Shown in pieces: positions 35,741-45,526 of a stretch of 64,000 bases of DNA. The DNA lies in contig NZ_CP090419.1 of the NCBI RefSeq assembly GCF_032716425.1, forward strand, positions 1,738,001 through 1,802,000. The letters are read 5' to 3'. Under the pieces are notes generated by a model that did not search any database, was not told the DNA's origin, and saw only the letters and a list, made by a program, of their open reading frames with translations. The translations under genes were made by a program, and so were the position numbers. Each line of letters starts with the position of its first letter. Within the stretch, counting starts at the first letter, position 1. The DNA comes from Pseudoalteromonas sp. N1230-9 (GTDB lineage: Bacteria > Pseudomonadota > Gammaproteobacteria > Enterobacterales > Alteromonadaceae).

Positions 35741-36916
35741 CTATCGGCTTTCAGTGAATAATTCGCGACCAATTAGCATGCGGCGGATTTCAGAGGTACC
35801 TGCGCCAATTTCATATAGTTTTGCATCACGTAATAAACGACCTGTCGCGTATTCGTTGATATAACCATTACCACCTAAGATTTGGATAGCATCAAGGGCC
35901 ATCTTAGTTGCCAGCTCTGCGGCATATAAAATCGCACCAGCGGCATCTTTACGCGTTGTTTCGCCGCGGTCACATGCACGAGCTACCGTGTAAACGTATG
36001 AACGAGCTGCATTCATTTGCGTGTACATGTCAGCAATTTTGCCTTGAATAAGTTGGAATTGACCAATTGGGCTATCAAATTGTTTACGCTCATGAATATA
36101 AGGAACCACAATGTCCATACATGCTTGCATAATGCCAAGCGGGCCAGCAGCTAAAACAACACGCTCATAATCAAGGCCACTCATAAGTACTTTTACGCCT
36201 TCGTTTAAGTTACCTAGAATGTTTTCTGCTGGTACTTCGCAGTTCTCGAGCACTAATTCACAGGTGTTAGAGCCACGCATACCAAGTTTGTCTAGCTTCT
36301 GCGCAGTAGAAAATCCTGGTGTGTTACGTTCAACGATGAACGCTGTGATCCCTTTAGGGCCGGCATTTAAATCTGTTTTTGCATAGATAACAAAGGTATC
36401 GGCATCTGGACCATTGGTGATCCACATCTTGTTACCGTTAAGTACAAACACATCGCCTTTTTTCTCAGCTTTTAATTTCATTGATACAACGTCAGAACCC
36501 GCATTTGGCTCACTCATCGCAAGGGCACCAATGTGCTCACCGCTGATAAGCTTAGGCAGGTACTTTTCTTTTTGAGCCTGTGAGCCATTTCGGTTGATTT
36601 GGTTAACACATAGGTTTGAATGAGCACCATAACTTAAACCAATCGATGCGCTTGCACGGCTAATTTCTTCCATTGCGATTACATGCTCAAGGTAACCAAG
36701 GCCCGCACCGCCAAATTCTTCAGGTACTGTCATACCTAATAATCCCATTTCGCCAAGCTGTGGCCAAAGTTGATTAGGGAAGGCATTGTCTATATCGGTT
36801 TGTTCTGCAAGTGGGGCAATTTCTTGGCTCGCAAAGCTATTAACGTGATCGCGGATCATGTCTGCTGTTTCGCCAAGTCCGAAGTTCATTTCTTTGTATA
36901 GTGAAATAGTGCTCAT
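35741..36916 (-). CDS. liuA: Isovaleryl-CoA dehydrogenase
   Basis: This FAD enzyme oxidises isovaleryl-CoA to 3-methylcrotonyl-CoA, the first committed step of leucine catabolism after the branched keto acid. The 391-residue protein has the acyl-CoA dehydrogenase fold, with [14 protein letters not shown] for FAD binding. The catalytic Glu lies in [13 protein letters not shown], the position typical of isovaleryl-CoA dehydrogenase rather than of short-chain relatives. The C-terminal [17 protein letters not shown] is also typical. The gap to liuR is 44 bases, so they share a transcript. Confidence 0.95.
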   Translation of the reverse strand: MSTISLYKEMNFGLGETADMIRDHVNSFASQEIAPLAEQTDIDNAFPNQLWPQLGEMGLLGMTVPEEFGGAGLGYLEHVIAMEEISRASASIGLSYGAHSNLCVNQINRNGSQAQKEKYLPKLISGEHIGALAMSEPNAGSDVVSMKLKAEKKGDVFVLNGNKMWITNGPDADTFVIYAKTDLNAGPKGITAFIVERNTPGFSTAQKLDKLGMRGSNTCELVLENCEVPAENILGNLNEGVKVLMSGLDYERVVLAAGPLGIMQACMDIVVPYIHERKQFDSPIGQFQLIQGKIADMYTQMNAARSYVYTVARACDRGETTRKDAAGAILYAAELATKMALDAIQILGGNGYINEYATGRLLRDAKLYEIGAGTSEIRRMLIGRELFTESR

Positions 36917-36960
36917 AATGTGTGTTCCTGTGAGAGTCTGTTGACGAGATTGTTGTCAGG

Positions 36961-37395
36961 TTATTCGTCTAAATTATTAAGGGTTTCACGACAGCGGCGT
37001 TCTGCTGTAACCAATTCCATCAGTACAACTTTAATGTCGTCCATCTGTTGGCTTAGGTCTGCTTTTTTCTCTGCGATAAGGTCAAGCATAGTCACTAGCT
37101 GTTTAGCGCTTGATTTATCTGCGTCGTACAGTTCAAACAAACGGCCCGTTTCGGCCAAGGTAAAACCTAAGCGTTTACCGCGTAAAATAAGTTTTAGTCT
37201 TACTTTGTCGCGTTTTGAATAAATACGGGTTTGACCATTGCGATCAGGTGAGATCAGGCCTTGGTCTTCATAAAAGCGGATAGAGCGGGTGGTAATATCA
37301 AATTCTTTTGCTAGTTCGCTGATACTAAACGTTTGCTCATTGCTAGCAGGTTCAACTGCCGCGCTTTCAAAGTTTGTTTGATTGTCTTGTTTCAT
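36961..37395 (-). CDS. liuR: MerR-family regulator LiuR of branched-chain amino acid catabolism
   Basis: This 144-residue MerR protein has a winged helix (SISELAKEFDITTRSIRFYEDQGLI, about 24-48), the RIYSKRDKVRLKLILRGKRLGF segment, and a long dimerisation helix in the C-terminal half. No effector Cys pair is seen, in line with sensing an organic ligand. It is the first gene of the leucine operon and divergent from the isoleucine/valine operon. A 6-4-6 palindrome lies 42 bases upstream. In related bacteria LiuR represses the liu and ivd genes (established for this regulon); here that is inferred from context and sites. Confidence 0.92.
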   Translation of the reverse strand: MKQDNQTNFESAAVEPASNEQTFSISELAKEFDITTRSIRFYEDQGLISPDRNGQTRIYSKRDKVRLKLILRGKRLGFTLAETGRLFELYDADKSSAKQLVTMLDLIAEKKADLSQQMDDIKVVLMELVTAERRCRETLNNLDE

Positions 37396-37436
37396 GATTT
37401 ATTTACCTCATTCGAATAACACCAATATAAGTGAAG

Positions 37437-37452
37437 TTTACGTAAAGGTAAA
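37437..37452. promoter_or_regulatory. Candidate LiuR operator at the liuR-liu promoter
   Basis: TTTACG-TAAA-GGTAAA is a 16-base palindrome with one mismatch from TTTACG-N4-CGTAAA. It lies 42 bases upstream of liuR. The form agrees with the LiuR motif known in gammaproteobacteria. Confidence 0.7.
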
Positions 37453-37611
37453 GGGTGATTTGGGAGTTATACTTTAGACTTATAAAGATAACTGGTTGGA
37501 TTTGTTGAAAAGCTTTATTTATCTAGCCTTGTAAGCAAATGTTCGATTTTTCATACAACAAAATACAGATAAGTTTACAGTTTTACCAGCCGCAAAAATG
37601 TTGATTTTAGA

Positions 37612-37627
37612 TTTACGTTGGCGTAAA
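37612..37627. promoter_or_regulatory. Candidate LiuR operator at the isoleucine/valine operon promoter
   Basis: TTTACG-TTGG-CGTAAA is a perfect 6-4-6 palindrome, followed directly by a further CGTAAA at 37628-37633. TTGGCG (37618-37623) and TATGCT (37641-37646), 17 bases apart, could be the promoter it overlaps. It lies 110 bases before the thiolase start. Confidence 0.75.
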
Positions 37628-37736
37628 CGTAAATATTATGTATGCTGAATTAAATCGAAATTAAACTATAACAAATTAACTGTTTGGTTACACATGATTT
37701 GAACACATGATGATAACCACTTACATGGAGCCAATT

Positions 37737-38918
37737 ATGACTACTGAAGCCGTTGTTATTGTTGCCGCAAAACGCACCCCTATGGGTGGTTTTATGGGCG
37801 CACTAAGTGGTGCACACGCAACTGATTTAGGTGCTACAGCTATTAAAAGTAGCTTAGAGCAAGCCGGTTTATCTGCCGATAAGATTGACGAAGTGATCAT
37901 GGGCTGCGTATTACCAGCTGGTCTTGGTCAAGCACCTGCACGCCAAGCAATGTTAAAAGCGGGTCTTAATCAAGGTACTGGCGCTACAACAATCAACAAA
38001 GTATGTGGTTCTGGCTTAAAAGCTGCAATGTTTGCCCATGACTTAATTAAATCAGGCTCTATCAACTCAGCGGTTGCTGGTGGCATGGAAAGCATGAGTA
38101 ATGCCCCTTATATGTTACCAAATGCACGTTCAGGTATGCGTATGGGTCATGGCGAAGTAAAAGATCACATGATGTGTGATGGCCTTGAAGATGCTTACGA
38201 CAACAAAGCAATGGGTTGTTTTGCACAAGACACTGCTGATCAGTATTCAATTGGTCGTGAACAAATGGATAACTTTGCGCTTAGCTCACTAACTAAAGCG
38301 AATAGTGCGATTGAAACCGGCGCATTTGCAAACGAGATTGCCGCGCACACTATTTCTACTCGCAAAGGTGATGTGACCGTTGCGATTGATGAGCAACCAG
38401 GCAATGCACGTCCTGATAAAATCCCGGGTTTACGTCCTGCATTCAAAAAAGACGGTACGATTACAGCTGCAAACTCGTCATCAATTTCTGATGGTGCAGC
38501 AGCGCTTGTGTTAATGCGTGAATCAAATGCTAAAGCACAAGGTTTAACACCACTGTGTCGTATCGTTGCTCACAGCACACATTCTCAAGCACCAAGTGAA
38601 TTTACTTTAGCACCAGTTGGCGCAATGCAATCGCTTTTAGAAAAAGCAGGTTGGTCTGTTAATGATGTTGATTTATGGGAAATCAACGAAGCGTTTGCCA
38701 TGGTGACTATGCTTGCAATTAACGAGTTAAAACTTGATGAAAGCAAAGTAAACGTAAACGGCGGTGCCTGTGCACTTGGTCACCCTATTGGTGCAAGCGG
38801 TGCGCGTATCTTAGTTACCTTAATTCATGCATTAAAGAATCGTGGTCTTAGCAAAGGTGTTGCCTCACTGTGTATCGGTGGTGGTGAAGCTGTTGCTATG
38901 GCAATTGAAGCTATTTAA
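37737..38918 (+). CDS. Acetyl-CoA C-acyltransferase (thiolase) of the isoleucine branch
   Basis: It cleaves 2-methylacetoacetyl-CoA from isoleucine to acetyl-CoA and propionyl-CoA, and may also act on acetoacetyl-CoA. The start at 37737 (MTTEAVVIVAAKRTPMG) is chosen for its GGAG site; the ATG at 37707 lacks one. The 393-residue protein keeps the nucleophilic Cys90 (NKVCGSGLKA), the His of GHPIGASGARI, and the second Cys in SLCIGGGEA. It is the first gene of the plus-strand operon (ivdA position in Shewanella-type clusters). Gene-symbol usage varies, so none is given. Confidence 0.9.
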   Translation: MTTEAVVIVAAKRTPMGGFMGALSGAHATDLGATAIKSSLEQAGLSADKIDEVIMGCVLPAGLGQAPARQAMLKAGLNQGTGATTINKVCGSGLKAAMFAHDLIKSGSINSAVAGGMESMSNAPYMLPNARSGMRMGHGEVKDHMMCDGLEDAYDNKAMGCFAQDTADQYSIGREQMDNFALSSLTKANSAIETGAFANEIAAHTISTRKGDVTVAIDEQPGNARPDKIPGLRPAFKKDGTITAANSSSISDGAAALVLMRESNAKAQGLTPLCRIVAHSTHSQAPSEFTLAPVGAMQSLLEKAGWSVNDVDLWEINEAFAMVTMLAINELKLDESKVNVNGGACALGHPIGASGARILVTLIHALKNRGLSKGVASLCIGGGEAVAMAIEAI

Positions 38919-38944
38919 TCACTTTAGAATTTTAATCTCTCACA

Positions 38945-38979
38945 GCCGCAACGTATTTTAAAAACTATCATGTTGCGGC
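38945..38979 (+). other. Intercistronic hairpin between thiolase and mmsA
   Basis: GCCGCAAC at 38945-38952 pairs with GTTGCGGC at 38972-38979 across a 19-base loop, followed by CTCTTTATA. The genes on both sides belong to one pathway, so it may attenuate transcription or protect mRNA ends rather than fully terminate. Confidence 0.5.
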
Positions 38980-39009
38980 CTCTTTATACCCACTGGGGAG
39001 GAGTGCCTC

Positions 39010-40500
39010 ATGCACCAAGTACCTTTATTTATCAACGGCGAATTTACCCAATCAAGTTCATCGCAGTTGATTGATGTTATCAATCCTGCAAACCAAGAAG
39101 TGTTAGCTCAAGTCCCGTGTGCAACGGATACTGAAATGGATGCAGCCATTGCCTCTGCAAAAGAAACATTTAAAACATGGAAAGAAGTGCCAATTTCTGA
39201 GCGTGCGCGGATTATGATGAAATACGCTGCACTACTAAAAGAAAACCATGACGAGCTTGCGACGATTATTTGTCATGAGCTAGGTAAAACATTTGAAGAT
39301 GCCAAAGGCGATGTTTGGCGTGGTATTGAAGTTGTTGAGCAAGCAGCCAATGCACCATCACTAATGATGGGCGAAACAATGGAAAACGTAGCGCGTAAAA
39401 TCGATACTTACTCTTACATGCAGCCACTGGGTGTATGTGCGGGTATTACGCCATTTAATTTCCCTGCGATGATCCCATTATGGATGTTCCCACTGGCTAT
39501 TGTGTGTGGTAACACCTTTATTCTTAAACCATCAGAGCAAGATCCACTAACACCGATGCGTTTAGCTGAACTATTTGTTGAAGCGGGCGCGCCAAAAGGG
39601 GTGTTACAAGTTGTTCATGGCACAAAACCACAAGTTGACCGTTTATTAGAAGACCCAGCAGTACGTGCTATTTCATTTGTTGGCTCGTGTGGTGTAGGTG
39701 AATACATCTATTCAAAAGGCACAGCAAACCTTAAACGCGTACAAGCTTGTGTAGGTGCAAAAAACCACATGGTTATTATGCCAGATGCAAGTAAATCGCA
39801 TGTTGTAAATAACCTAGTCGGTGCGTCTGTAGGTGCTGCGGGTCAGCGCTGTATGGGTATTTCGGTTGCTGTATTTGTTGGTCAAGCGAAAGACTGGGTT
39901 GATGAAATTAAAGCAGGCTTTGAAAACGTACGCCCTGGTGTATGGGATGATGCAAACGCGGCTTACGGCCCACAAACATCAAAAGCTGCTAAAGACCGTA
40001 TTCTATCACTTATCGCAAGTGGTAAAGAACAAGGTGCAACGTGCTTAATTGATGGCTCTGACTTTACTGTTGAAGGTTACGAGCAAGGTAACTGGGTTGG
40101 TCCAACGTTATTTACTGATGTAACAACCGAGATGGATTTATACAAAGAAGAGATCTTTGGTCCTGTATTGGCTTGTATGTTTGTAGATACTCTAGAAGAG
40201 GCGATTGAGCTTATCAATAACTCGCCTTACGGTAACGGTACTTCGTTATTCACATCAAGCGGCGCTGCTGCACGTAAATTCCAACATGAAATCGAAGTAG
40301 GTCAAGTTGGTATTAACGTGCCAATTCCCGTGCCACTACCGTTTTTCTCATTCACAGGTTGGAAAGGCTCATTCTACGGTGACCAACACACCTACGGTAA
40401 GCAAGGTATTCGTTTTTACACAGAAACGAAAACAATTACTTCACGTTGGTTCGAGGATGATATCGCCTCAGGTCCGAACATGAGTATCAACCTTAAATAA
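39010..40500 (+). CDS. mmsA: CoA-acylating methylmalonate-semialdehyde dehydrogenase
   Basis: It converts methylmalonate semialdehyde from valine to propionyl-CoA, with NAD and CoA. The 496 residues have the aldehyde dehydrogenase fold with [12 protein letters not shown], the nucleotide-binding stretch [15 protein letters not shown], and the catalytic Cys281 in GQRCMGIS. The N-terminal FINGEF start and the C-terminal [18 protein letters not shown] are family markers. GGAGG precedes the ATG. This is the ivdB position in related operons. Confidence 0.95.
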   Translation: MHQVPLFINGEFTQSSSSQLIDVINPANQEVLAQVPCATDTEMDAAIASAKETFKTWKEVPISERARIMMKYAALLKENHDELATIICHELGKTFEDAKGDVWRGIEVVEQAANAPSLMMGETMENVARKIDTYSYMQPLGVCAGITPFNFPAMIPLWMFPLAIVCGNTFILKPSEQDPLTPMRLAELFVEAGAPKGVLQVVHGTKPQVDRLLEDPAVRAISFVGSCGVGEYIYSKGTANLKRVQACVGAKNHMVIMPDASKSHVVNNLVGASVGAAGQRCMGISVAVFVGQAKDWVDEIKAGFENVRPGVWDDANAAYGPQTSKAAKDRILSLIASGKEQGATCLIDGSDFTVEGYEQGNWVGPTLFTDVTTEMDLYKEEIFGPVLACMFVDTLEEAIELINNSPYGNGTSLFTSSGAAARKFQHEIEVGQVGINVPIPVPLPFFSFTGWKGSFYGDQHTYGKQGIRFYTETKTITSRWFEDDIASGPNMSINLK

Positions 40501-40519
40501 GCTGTAATTAATTTACTGC

Positions 40520-40541
40520 TGAGCGAGCACATGCTCGCTCA
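40520..40541 (+). other. Intercistronic perfect hairpin after mmsA
   Basis: TGAGCGAGCA at 40520-40529 and TGCTCGCTCA at 40532-40541 form a perfect ten-pair stem with essentially no loop. No T run follows. It lies between mmsA and the acyl-CoA dehydrogenase gene and could be a processing or stability element. Confidence 0.5.
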
Positions 40542-40610
40542 AAGAACACACATTTAAACGACAACAATCGTTATTCACACAAGAATAAGACAACAAAATA
40601 GAGGTCTACT

Positions 40611-41768
40611 ATGGACTTTAATTTAACCGAAGATCAGCAAGCGTTTGCTGAAACAGCCCGTCAGTTTGCAGAGTCAGAACTTGCTCCACATGCAGCTAAG
40701 TGGGACCAAGAACACATTTTCCCTAAAGACACCATTAAAGCAGCCGGTGAGCTAGGCTTTTGTGGTTTATATACCCCTGAAGAAGCGGGTGGCTTAGGTT
40801 TGTCTCGCCTAGATTCAAGCATTATTTTCGAACAGCTTGCAATGGGTTGTACCGCAACAACCGCTATGTTGACCATTCATAATATGGCAACCTGGATGAT
40901 TGCAAGCTTTGGTACTGAGGACGTTAAAGCTCAGTACTGTGAGCAATTAGTAATGGGTGAGTTACTTGCGTCTTACTGTTTAACAGAGCCGGGTTCTGGC
41001 TCTGATGCCGCATCACTAAAAACCAAAGCGGTAAAAGAGGGCGATGAGTATGTGATCTCAGGTTCTAAGATGTTTATCTCAGGTGCTGGTGAAACTGATT
41101 TACTCGTTGTTATGGCGCGCACTGGTGGTGAAGGCGCAGCCGGTATTTCGGCATTTGTTGTGCCAGCTGACGCAGTAGGTATCGAATACGGTAAAGCTGA
41201 AGAAAAAATGGGCTGGAATGCACAGCCAACACGTTTAATTAGTTTTGAAGGTGTCAGAATTCCTGCGGCTAACTTACTAGGCCAAGAAGGCGAAGGCTTT
41301 AAGTTTGCAATGCAAGGCCTAGATGGTGGCCGAATTAATATTGCTACCTGTTCATTAGGTACAGCACAAGCAGCTCTTAATACTGCGCGCGAATACCTAA
41401 AAGAACGTGAGCAATTTGGTAAGCCATTAGCTGCTTTCCAAGCACTGCAATTTAAGATTGCCGATATGAACACTGAGCTTGTTGCCGCTCGTCAAATGGT
41501 GCGCTTAGCCGCATTTAAACTAGATACCGGTGACAGCGAAAAAACCACTTACTGCGCGATGGCAAAACGTTTTGCTACAGATGTTGGTTTTAAAGTCTGT
41601 GACGACGCACTACAAATTCACGGCGGTTACGGTTACATCAAAGAATACCCATTAGAGCGTCATTTCAGAGACGTCCGTGTGCATCAAATTCTTGAAGGCA
41701 CAAACGAAATCATGCGCGTGATTATCGCACGCCGTATCTTAGCTGAGTCAGCTGGCGACATTCTATAA
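40611..41768 (+). CDS. Acyl-CoA dehydrogenase of the valine/isoleucine branch (isobutyryl/2-methylbutyryl-CoA type)
   Basis: This FAD enzyme probably oxidises isobutyryl-CoA and 2-methylbutyryl-CoA. The 385-residue protein has LTEPGSGSDAASLKTKA in the FAD region. The catalytic Glu is at the C-terminal position in ILEGTNEIMRVIIARR, the arrangement of short/branched and isobutyryl-CoA dehydrogenases rather than isovaleryl-CoA dehydrogenase. A 110-base leader with AGAGG separates it from mmsA. Ten bases later the enoyl-CoA hydratase begins. Substrate is inferred from operon position (ivdC). Confidence 0.9.
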   Translation: MDFNLTEDQQAFAETARQFAESELAPHAAKWDQEHIFPKDTIKAAGELGFCGLYTPEEAGGLGLSRLDSSIIFEQLAMGCTATTAMLTIHNMATWMIASFGTEDVKAQYCEQLVMGELLASYCLTEPGSGSDAASLKTKAVKEGDEYVISGSKMFISGAGETDLLVVMARTGGEGAAGISAFVVPADAVGIEYGKAEEKMGWNAQPTRLISFEGVRIPAANLLGQEGEGFKFAMQGLDGGRINIATCSLGTAQAALNTAREYLKEREQFGKPLAAFQALQFKIADMNTELVAARQMVRLAAFKLDTGDSEKTTYCAMAKRFATDVGFKVCDDALQIHGGYGYIKEYPLERHFRDVRVHQILEGTNEIMRVIIARRILAESAGDIL

Positions 41769-41778
41769 GGAGCAACCT

Positions 41779-42558
41779 ATGTCTAATCCATCGATTGATT
41801 TAAATATTGAAGGTAACGTAGCGGTTTTAACCATGAATAACCCGCCAGCGAATACCTGGACACAAGATACATTAACCGCGCTTAAAGACACCGTAACTGA
41901 GCTAAATGCTAACAAAAATGTCTATGCATTAGTGATTACAGGTCAAGGTGAAAAGTTCTTTAGTGCTGGTGCTGATCTGAACGTATTTGCAAGTGGTGAT
42001 AAAGGCGTTGCTGCTACTATGTCAAAAGAGTTTGGTGATGCATTTGAAGCACTAACAAATTTCCGTGGTGTATCAATTGCGGCAATTAATGGTTATGCCA
42101 TGGGTGGTGGTCTTGAAGTGGCTCTTGCTTGTGATATTCGTATAGCTGAAGAGCAAGCTCAAATGGCACTGCCTGAAGCGAAAGTTGGCTTACTGCCTTG
42201 TGCTGGCGGTACGCAAAACCTTGCATGGCTTGTTGGTGAAGGCTGGGCAAAACGCATGATCTTATGTGGCGAGCGCCTAAAAGCAGACAAAGCTCGCGAA
42301 ATTGGCCTTGTTGAAGAAGTGGTTGGTGCTGGCGAAAGTTTAGCTGCAGCAATGAAACTTGCTAACCAAGTTGGCGAGCAAAGCCCAGTTGCTGTGACTG
42401 CATGTAAAGAACTTATTCAAAAAGGTCGCACCCAACCTATGGCCCATGCATTGCCATTAGAGCGTGAGTTATTTGTACAATTGTTTGATACGAAAGACCA
42501 AAAAGAAGGCGTGAATGCATTCTTAGAAAAGCGTAAAGCAAATTGGGTAAATGGCTAA
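41779..42558 (+). CDS. Enoyl-CoA hydratase (methacrylyl/tiglyl-CoA hydration)
   Basis: The 259-residue crotonase-family protein has FFSAGADLNVFA for the oxyanion hole and the helix GYAMGGGLEVALACD. The catalytic Glu regions are ALPEAKVGLLPCAGG and CGERLKADKARE. It would hydrate methacrylyl-CoA from valine and tiglyl-CoA from isoleucine. The last base of its stop codon is the first base of the next gene. Operon order matches ivdD. Confidence 0.9.
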   Translation: MSNPSIDLNIEGNVAVLTMNNPPANTWTQDTLTALKDTVTELNANKNVYALVITGQGEKFFSAGADLNVFASGDKGVAATMSKEFGDAFEALTNFRGVSIAAINGYAMGGGLEVALACDIRIAEEQAQMALPEAKVGLLPCAGGTQNLAWLVGEGWAKRMILCGERLKADKAREIGLVEEVVGAGESLAAAMKLANQVGEQSPVAVTACKELIQKGRTQPMAHALPLERELFVQLFDTKDQKEGVNAFLEKRKANWVNG

Positions 42559-43700
42559 TGACTAACGTAACACTACTAAATCATCAAGATGCGCCTGTGG
42601 TGTTTGAAACTGCAGAGGCCGAGAGTGGCCTCATTGCAATTGCGACACTCAATGCGCCTAAGTCTTTAAACGCTTTAAATTACGACATGATCCAACTGCT
42701 TGAGCCTCAGCTTAGAAAATGGGCTGACGATGACGCCGTTGCCATGGTCGTGCTAAAAGGGGCTGGCGAGAAAGCATTTTGTGCTGGTGGCGATGTAGTA
42801 AGCCTGCATAAAGCAATGAGCACAGGTGAGCCTGCTAACTACATTGAAGACTTTTTTACCCTTGAGTACAAATTAGACTACCTAATTCACTGCTATGAAA
42901 AGCCAATATTACTTTGGGGTAATGGCATTGTTATGGGGGGCGGCCTTGGCTTAATGGCTGGGGCAAGTCACCGAGTGGTAACAGAAACATCGCGTATTGC
43001 AATGCCTGAGCTAACCATTGGTTTATACCCTGATGTGGGCGGCAGTTATTTCTTACATAAAATGCCTGAGCAAGTGGGTCTATTCTTAGGGTTAACTGCG
43101 GCGTCTATCAATGCTGAAGATGCCTTGTTTGTTAATCTTGCTGATCACTATGCAACAGCAGATAAATATGACGCTATTTTAACGGCTATCACCGCTGAAA
43201 AGTGGGGCAAAACAGCCTCATTAAACCACGAAAAGCTGACAAATATTCTAATCTCTATTGATAATATTTCAGGCCGTGTTCCTAAAGGCAATGTAAAAGA
43301 TAACTTACCGGTTATTCAAAAGCTGGCTGAGTTTGATTCATTGCAGGGGAAAATTGACTACATTCAAGCTTTACAAACTGAAGACAAATGGCTTACTCGT
43401 GCGCAAAAGTCATTAGCGCATGGTTGTCCGCTTAGTTGTGCGCTGGTAGAACGTCAATTAGCTAATTCAAAAGAGATGACGTTAGCAGATTGCTTCAAAA
43501 TGGAGTTAGGCATGTCAGTTCGTTGTGGCGAAGTAGGCGAGTTCCAAGAAGGCGTTCGTGCGCTACTAATCGACAAAGACGGTGCACCTAACTGGCAGTT
43601 TAAATCGATTAGCGATATCGACGAAACAGTTGTAGATAGCTTCTTTACAGCACGCTGGGATGAACAATCTCACCCACTTAACTCATTAACGTCATCTTAA
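42558..43700 (+). CDS. 3-hydroxyisobutyryl-CoA hydrolase
   Basis: This crotonase-fold thioesterase frees 3-hydroxyisobutyrate from its CoA ester in valine breakdown, preventing accumulation of reactive methacrylyl-CoA. The start at 42558 (MTNVTLL) overlaps the previous stop codon by one base and is favoured over an upstream in-frame TTG. The 380-residue length and the motifs FCAGGDVVSLHKA, GNGIVMGGGLGLMAG, MPELTIGLYPDVGGSYF and the C-terminal VRCGEVGEFQEGVRALLIDK are typical of the eukaryotic-like HIBCH family. Confidence 0.93.
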   Translation: MTNVTLLNHQDAPVVFETAEAESGLIAIATLNAPKSLNALNYDMIQLLEPQLRKWADDDAVAMVVLKGAGEKAFCAGGDVVSLHKAMSTGEPANYIEDFFTLEYKLDYLIHCYEKPILLWGNGIVMGGGLGLMAGASHRVVTETSRIAMPELTIGLYPDVGGSYFLHKMPEQVGLFLGLTAASINAEDALFVNLADHYATADKYDAILTAITAEKWGKTASLNHEKLTNILISIDNISGRVPKGNVKDNLPVIQKLAEFDSLQGKIDYIQALQTEDKWLTRAQKSLAHGCPLSCALVERQLANSKEMTLADCFKMELGMSVRCGEVGEFQEGVRALLIDKDGAPNWQFKSISDIDETVVDSFFTARWDEQSHPLNSLTSS

Positions 43701-43717
43701 GTCCAAGGGGTAAACAA

Positions 43718-44608
43718 ATGGCTAAATTAACAATAGGATTTATTGGTTTAGGCAACATGGGTGGCCCAATGGCGGCAAACCTTGTCAATGCAGGTCATAC
43801 AGTTCGTGTGTTTGACTTAAATAAAGCAGCGGTCAGTGAGCTTGCTGATAAAGGTGCAATTGCTGCTACCGATGCAGCTGAGTGTGCCATTGGCGCTGAT
43901 ATTTTTATCAGTATGCTACCAGCAAGCAAACACGTTAAGTCGCTTTACTTAGGCGAAACAGGTCTTATCAACTTACTTGATAGCAAAACTTTGGTGATTG
44001 ACTGCTCAACCATTGATGCCGAATCAGCGCGTCAAGTAGGTAGTGAACTTGCTCAAAAAGGCATTGATTTTGTTGATGCACCGGTATCAGGTGGTGTAGC
44101 AGGTGCAACAGCGGGTACTTTAACCTTTATCGTCGGTGGTGAGCAAAGTCACTTTGAAAAAGCCAAGCTGGCTTTAGTAGATATGGGTAAAAATATCTTC
44201 CATGCTGGTGATATTGGTGCAGGCCAAGTCGCAAAAATCTGTAACAACATGTTGCTCAGCATTTTAATGGCTGGCACTAGCGAAGCACTACAAATGGGCA
44301 TTAACAACGGGCTCGATCCAAAAGTGTTAAGTGACATCATGACCGCAAGCTCTGGCCGTAACTGGACGCTTGAGCTTTACAACCCATGCCCTGGTGTAAT
44401 GGAAACGGCGCCAGCAAGTAATGATTATAAACCAGGCTTTATGGTTGATTTAATGGCGAAAGACTTAGGTCTTGCTATGGAAGCGGCTCAGCAAAGTAAT
44501 TCATCTACCCCAATGGGGTCAATGGCGAAGAATCTATACACTATGCTTCAGCATCAAGGTGCGGGGAGTGATGATTTTAGCGCTATTTTTAAATTATTCT
44601 CGAAGTAG
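43718..44608 (+). CDS. mmsB: 3-hydroxyisobutyrate dehydrogenase
   Basis: It oxidises 3-hydroxyisobutyrate to methylmalonate semialdehyde, the substrate of MmsA. The 296-residue protein starts with a Rossmann motif (GFIGLGNMGGPMAANLV). The substrate-binding signature is DAPVSGGVAGATAGTLTFI, and the catalytic Lys is in GQVAKICNNMLL. Together with the hydrolase upstream and MmsA it completes the valine route to propionyl-CoA. It lies 17 bases after the hydrolase gene. Confidence 0.94.
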   Translation: MAKLTIGFIGLGNMGGPMAANLVNAGHTVRVFDLNKAAVSELADKGAIAATDAAECAIGADIFISMLPASKHVKSLYLGETGLINLLDSKTLVIDCSTIDAESARQVGSELAQKGIDFVDAPVSGGVAGATAGTLTFIVGGEQSHFEKAKLALVDMGKNIFHAGDIGAGQVAKICNNMLLSILMAGTSEALQMGINNGLDPKVLSDIMTASSGRNWTLELYNPCPGVMETAPASNDYKPGFMVDLMAKDLGLAMEAAQQSNSSTPMGSMAKNLYTMLQHQGAGSDDFSAIFKLFSK

Positions 44609-44617
44609 GAGATTGTT

Positions 44618-45379
44618 GTGGAAATTAAAAACAACAACATTGTAATTACCGGTGGTGCGCAAGGTTTAGGCTTTGCGATGGCCGAGAAATTTGCATCCCT
44701 TGGCGCGAACATCGCCCTTATCGATATGCAACAAGACGTACTTGATACTGCAGTATCAGCGCTTGCCAAGCATGGCACAAAAGTCATGGCGTATGCTGCT
44801 AATGTTACAGATGAAGATGCAGTGGTAGCAACGTTTAACACGATTAACAAAGACTTTGGCCATATCGGCGTGTTAATTAACAACGCGGGTATCTTACGCG
44901 ATGGTATGTTTATCAAAGCAAAAGAAGGCAAAGTGGTAGATAAAATGTCGTTGGCTCAATTTCAATCTGTGATTGATGTGAACCTGACCGGTGTATTCTT
45001 AGCTGGTCGTGAAGCTGCGAGCCACATGATCGAGTCTGGCAAAGGTGGCGTTATTGTTAATATGTCGAGTGTTGCCCGTGCTGGTAACATTGGCCAAACA
45101 AACTACGCAGCGTCTAAAGCCGGTGTTGTTGCGATGACAACGGGTTGGGCGAAAGAATTAGGTCGCTTTGGTATCCGTGTTGGTGCAATCGCACCAGGTG
45201 TTATTCGCACTGCAATGACAGATGCAATGAAACCAGAAGCAAAACAACGCATGATGGCAGTAACGCCAGTGGGTCGTTTTGGTGAAGCACAAGAAATTGC
45301 CCAAACAGCACAATACATTGTAGAGAATGACTTTTTTACAGGTCGTGTTGTAGAAATTGATGGTGGTATAAGACTTTAA
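44618..45379 (+). CDS. Short-chain dehydrogenase, probably 2-methyl-3-hydroxybutyryl-CoA dehydrogenase
   Basis: This 253-residue SDR has the cofactor motif TGGAQGLGFAMAEKF (residues about 11-25) and the NNAGI segment. The catalytic Ser in VNMSSVARAGN and YAASK with Tyr and Lys are present. The GTG start at 44618 lies nine bases after mmsB. In an operon that holds a thiolase and enoyl-CoA hydratase, the missing isoleucine step is oxidation of 2-methyl-3-hydroxybutyryl-CoA, which this enzyme would supply (ivdG position). Sequence alone would also allow FabG-like activity. Confidence 0.8.
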   Translation: MEIKNNNIVITGGAQGLGFAMAEKFASLGANIALIDMQQDVLDTAVSALAKHGTKVMAYAANVTDEDAVVATFNTINKDFGHIGVLINNAGILRDGMFIKAKEGKVVDKMSLAQFQSVIDVNLTGVFLAGREAASHMIESGKGGVIVNMSSVARAGNIGQTNYAASKAGVVAMTTGWAKELGRFGIRVGAIAPGVIRTAMTDAMKPEAKQRMMAVTPVGRFGEAQEIAQTAQYIVENDFFTGRVVEIDGGIRL

Positions 45380-45401
45380 TTTCAACTACCCATTGAGTCC
45401 C

Positions 45402-45431
45402 AAAACGGTAAGCTTTGCTTGCCGTTTTTTT
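45402..45431 (+). terminator. Terminator of the isoleucine/valine operon
   Basis: AAAACGGTAAGC at 45402-45413 pairs with GCTTGCCGTTTT at 45417-45428, with one G-T wobble and a TTT loop. A T run to 45431 follows. Confidence 0.9.
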
Positions 45432-45526
45432 GCTTTAAGTCGCAACAAACCTTAATTGAACTCAGCCCTTGTAATTAACTTTCCTACATTCAATAATTAA
45501 AGTCGTTTTCTACCTTGAGAGATGCA

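Noticed and set aside
40661..41473. Long minus-strand frames inside the acyl-CoA dehydrogenase gene
   Set aside because: They lack ribosome sites and family-like sequence and mirror the codon pattern of the real gene.
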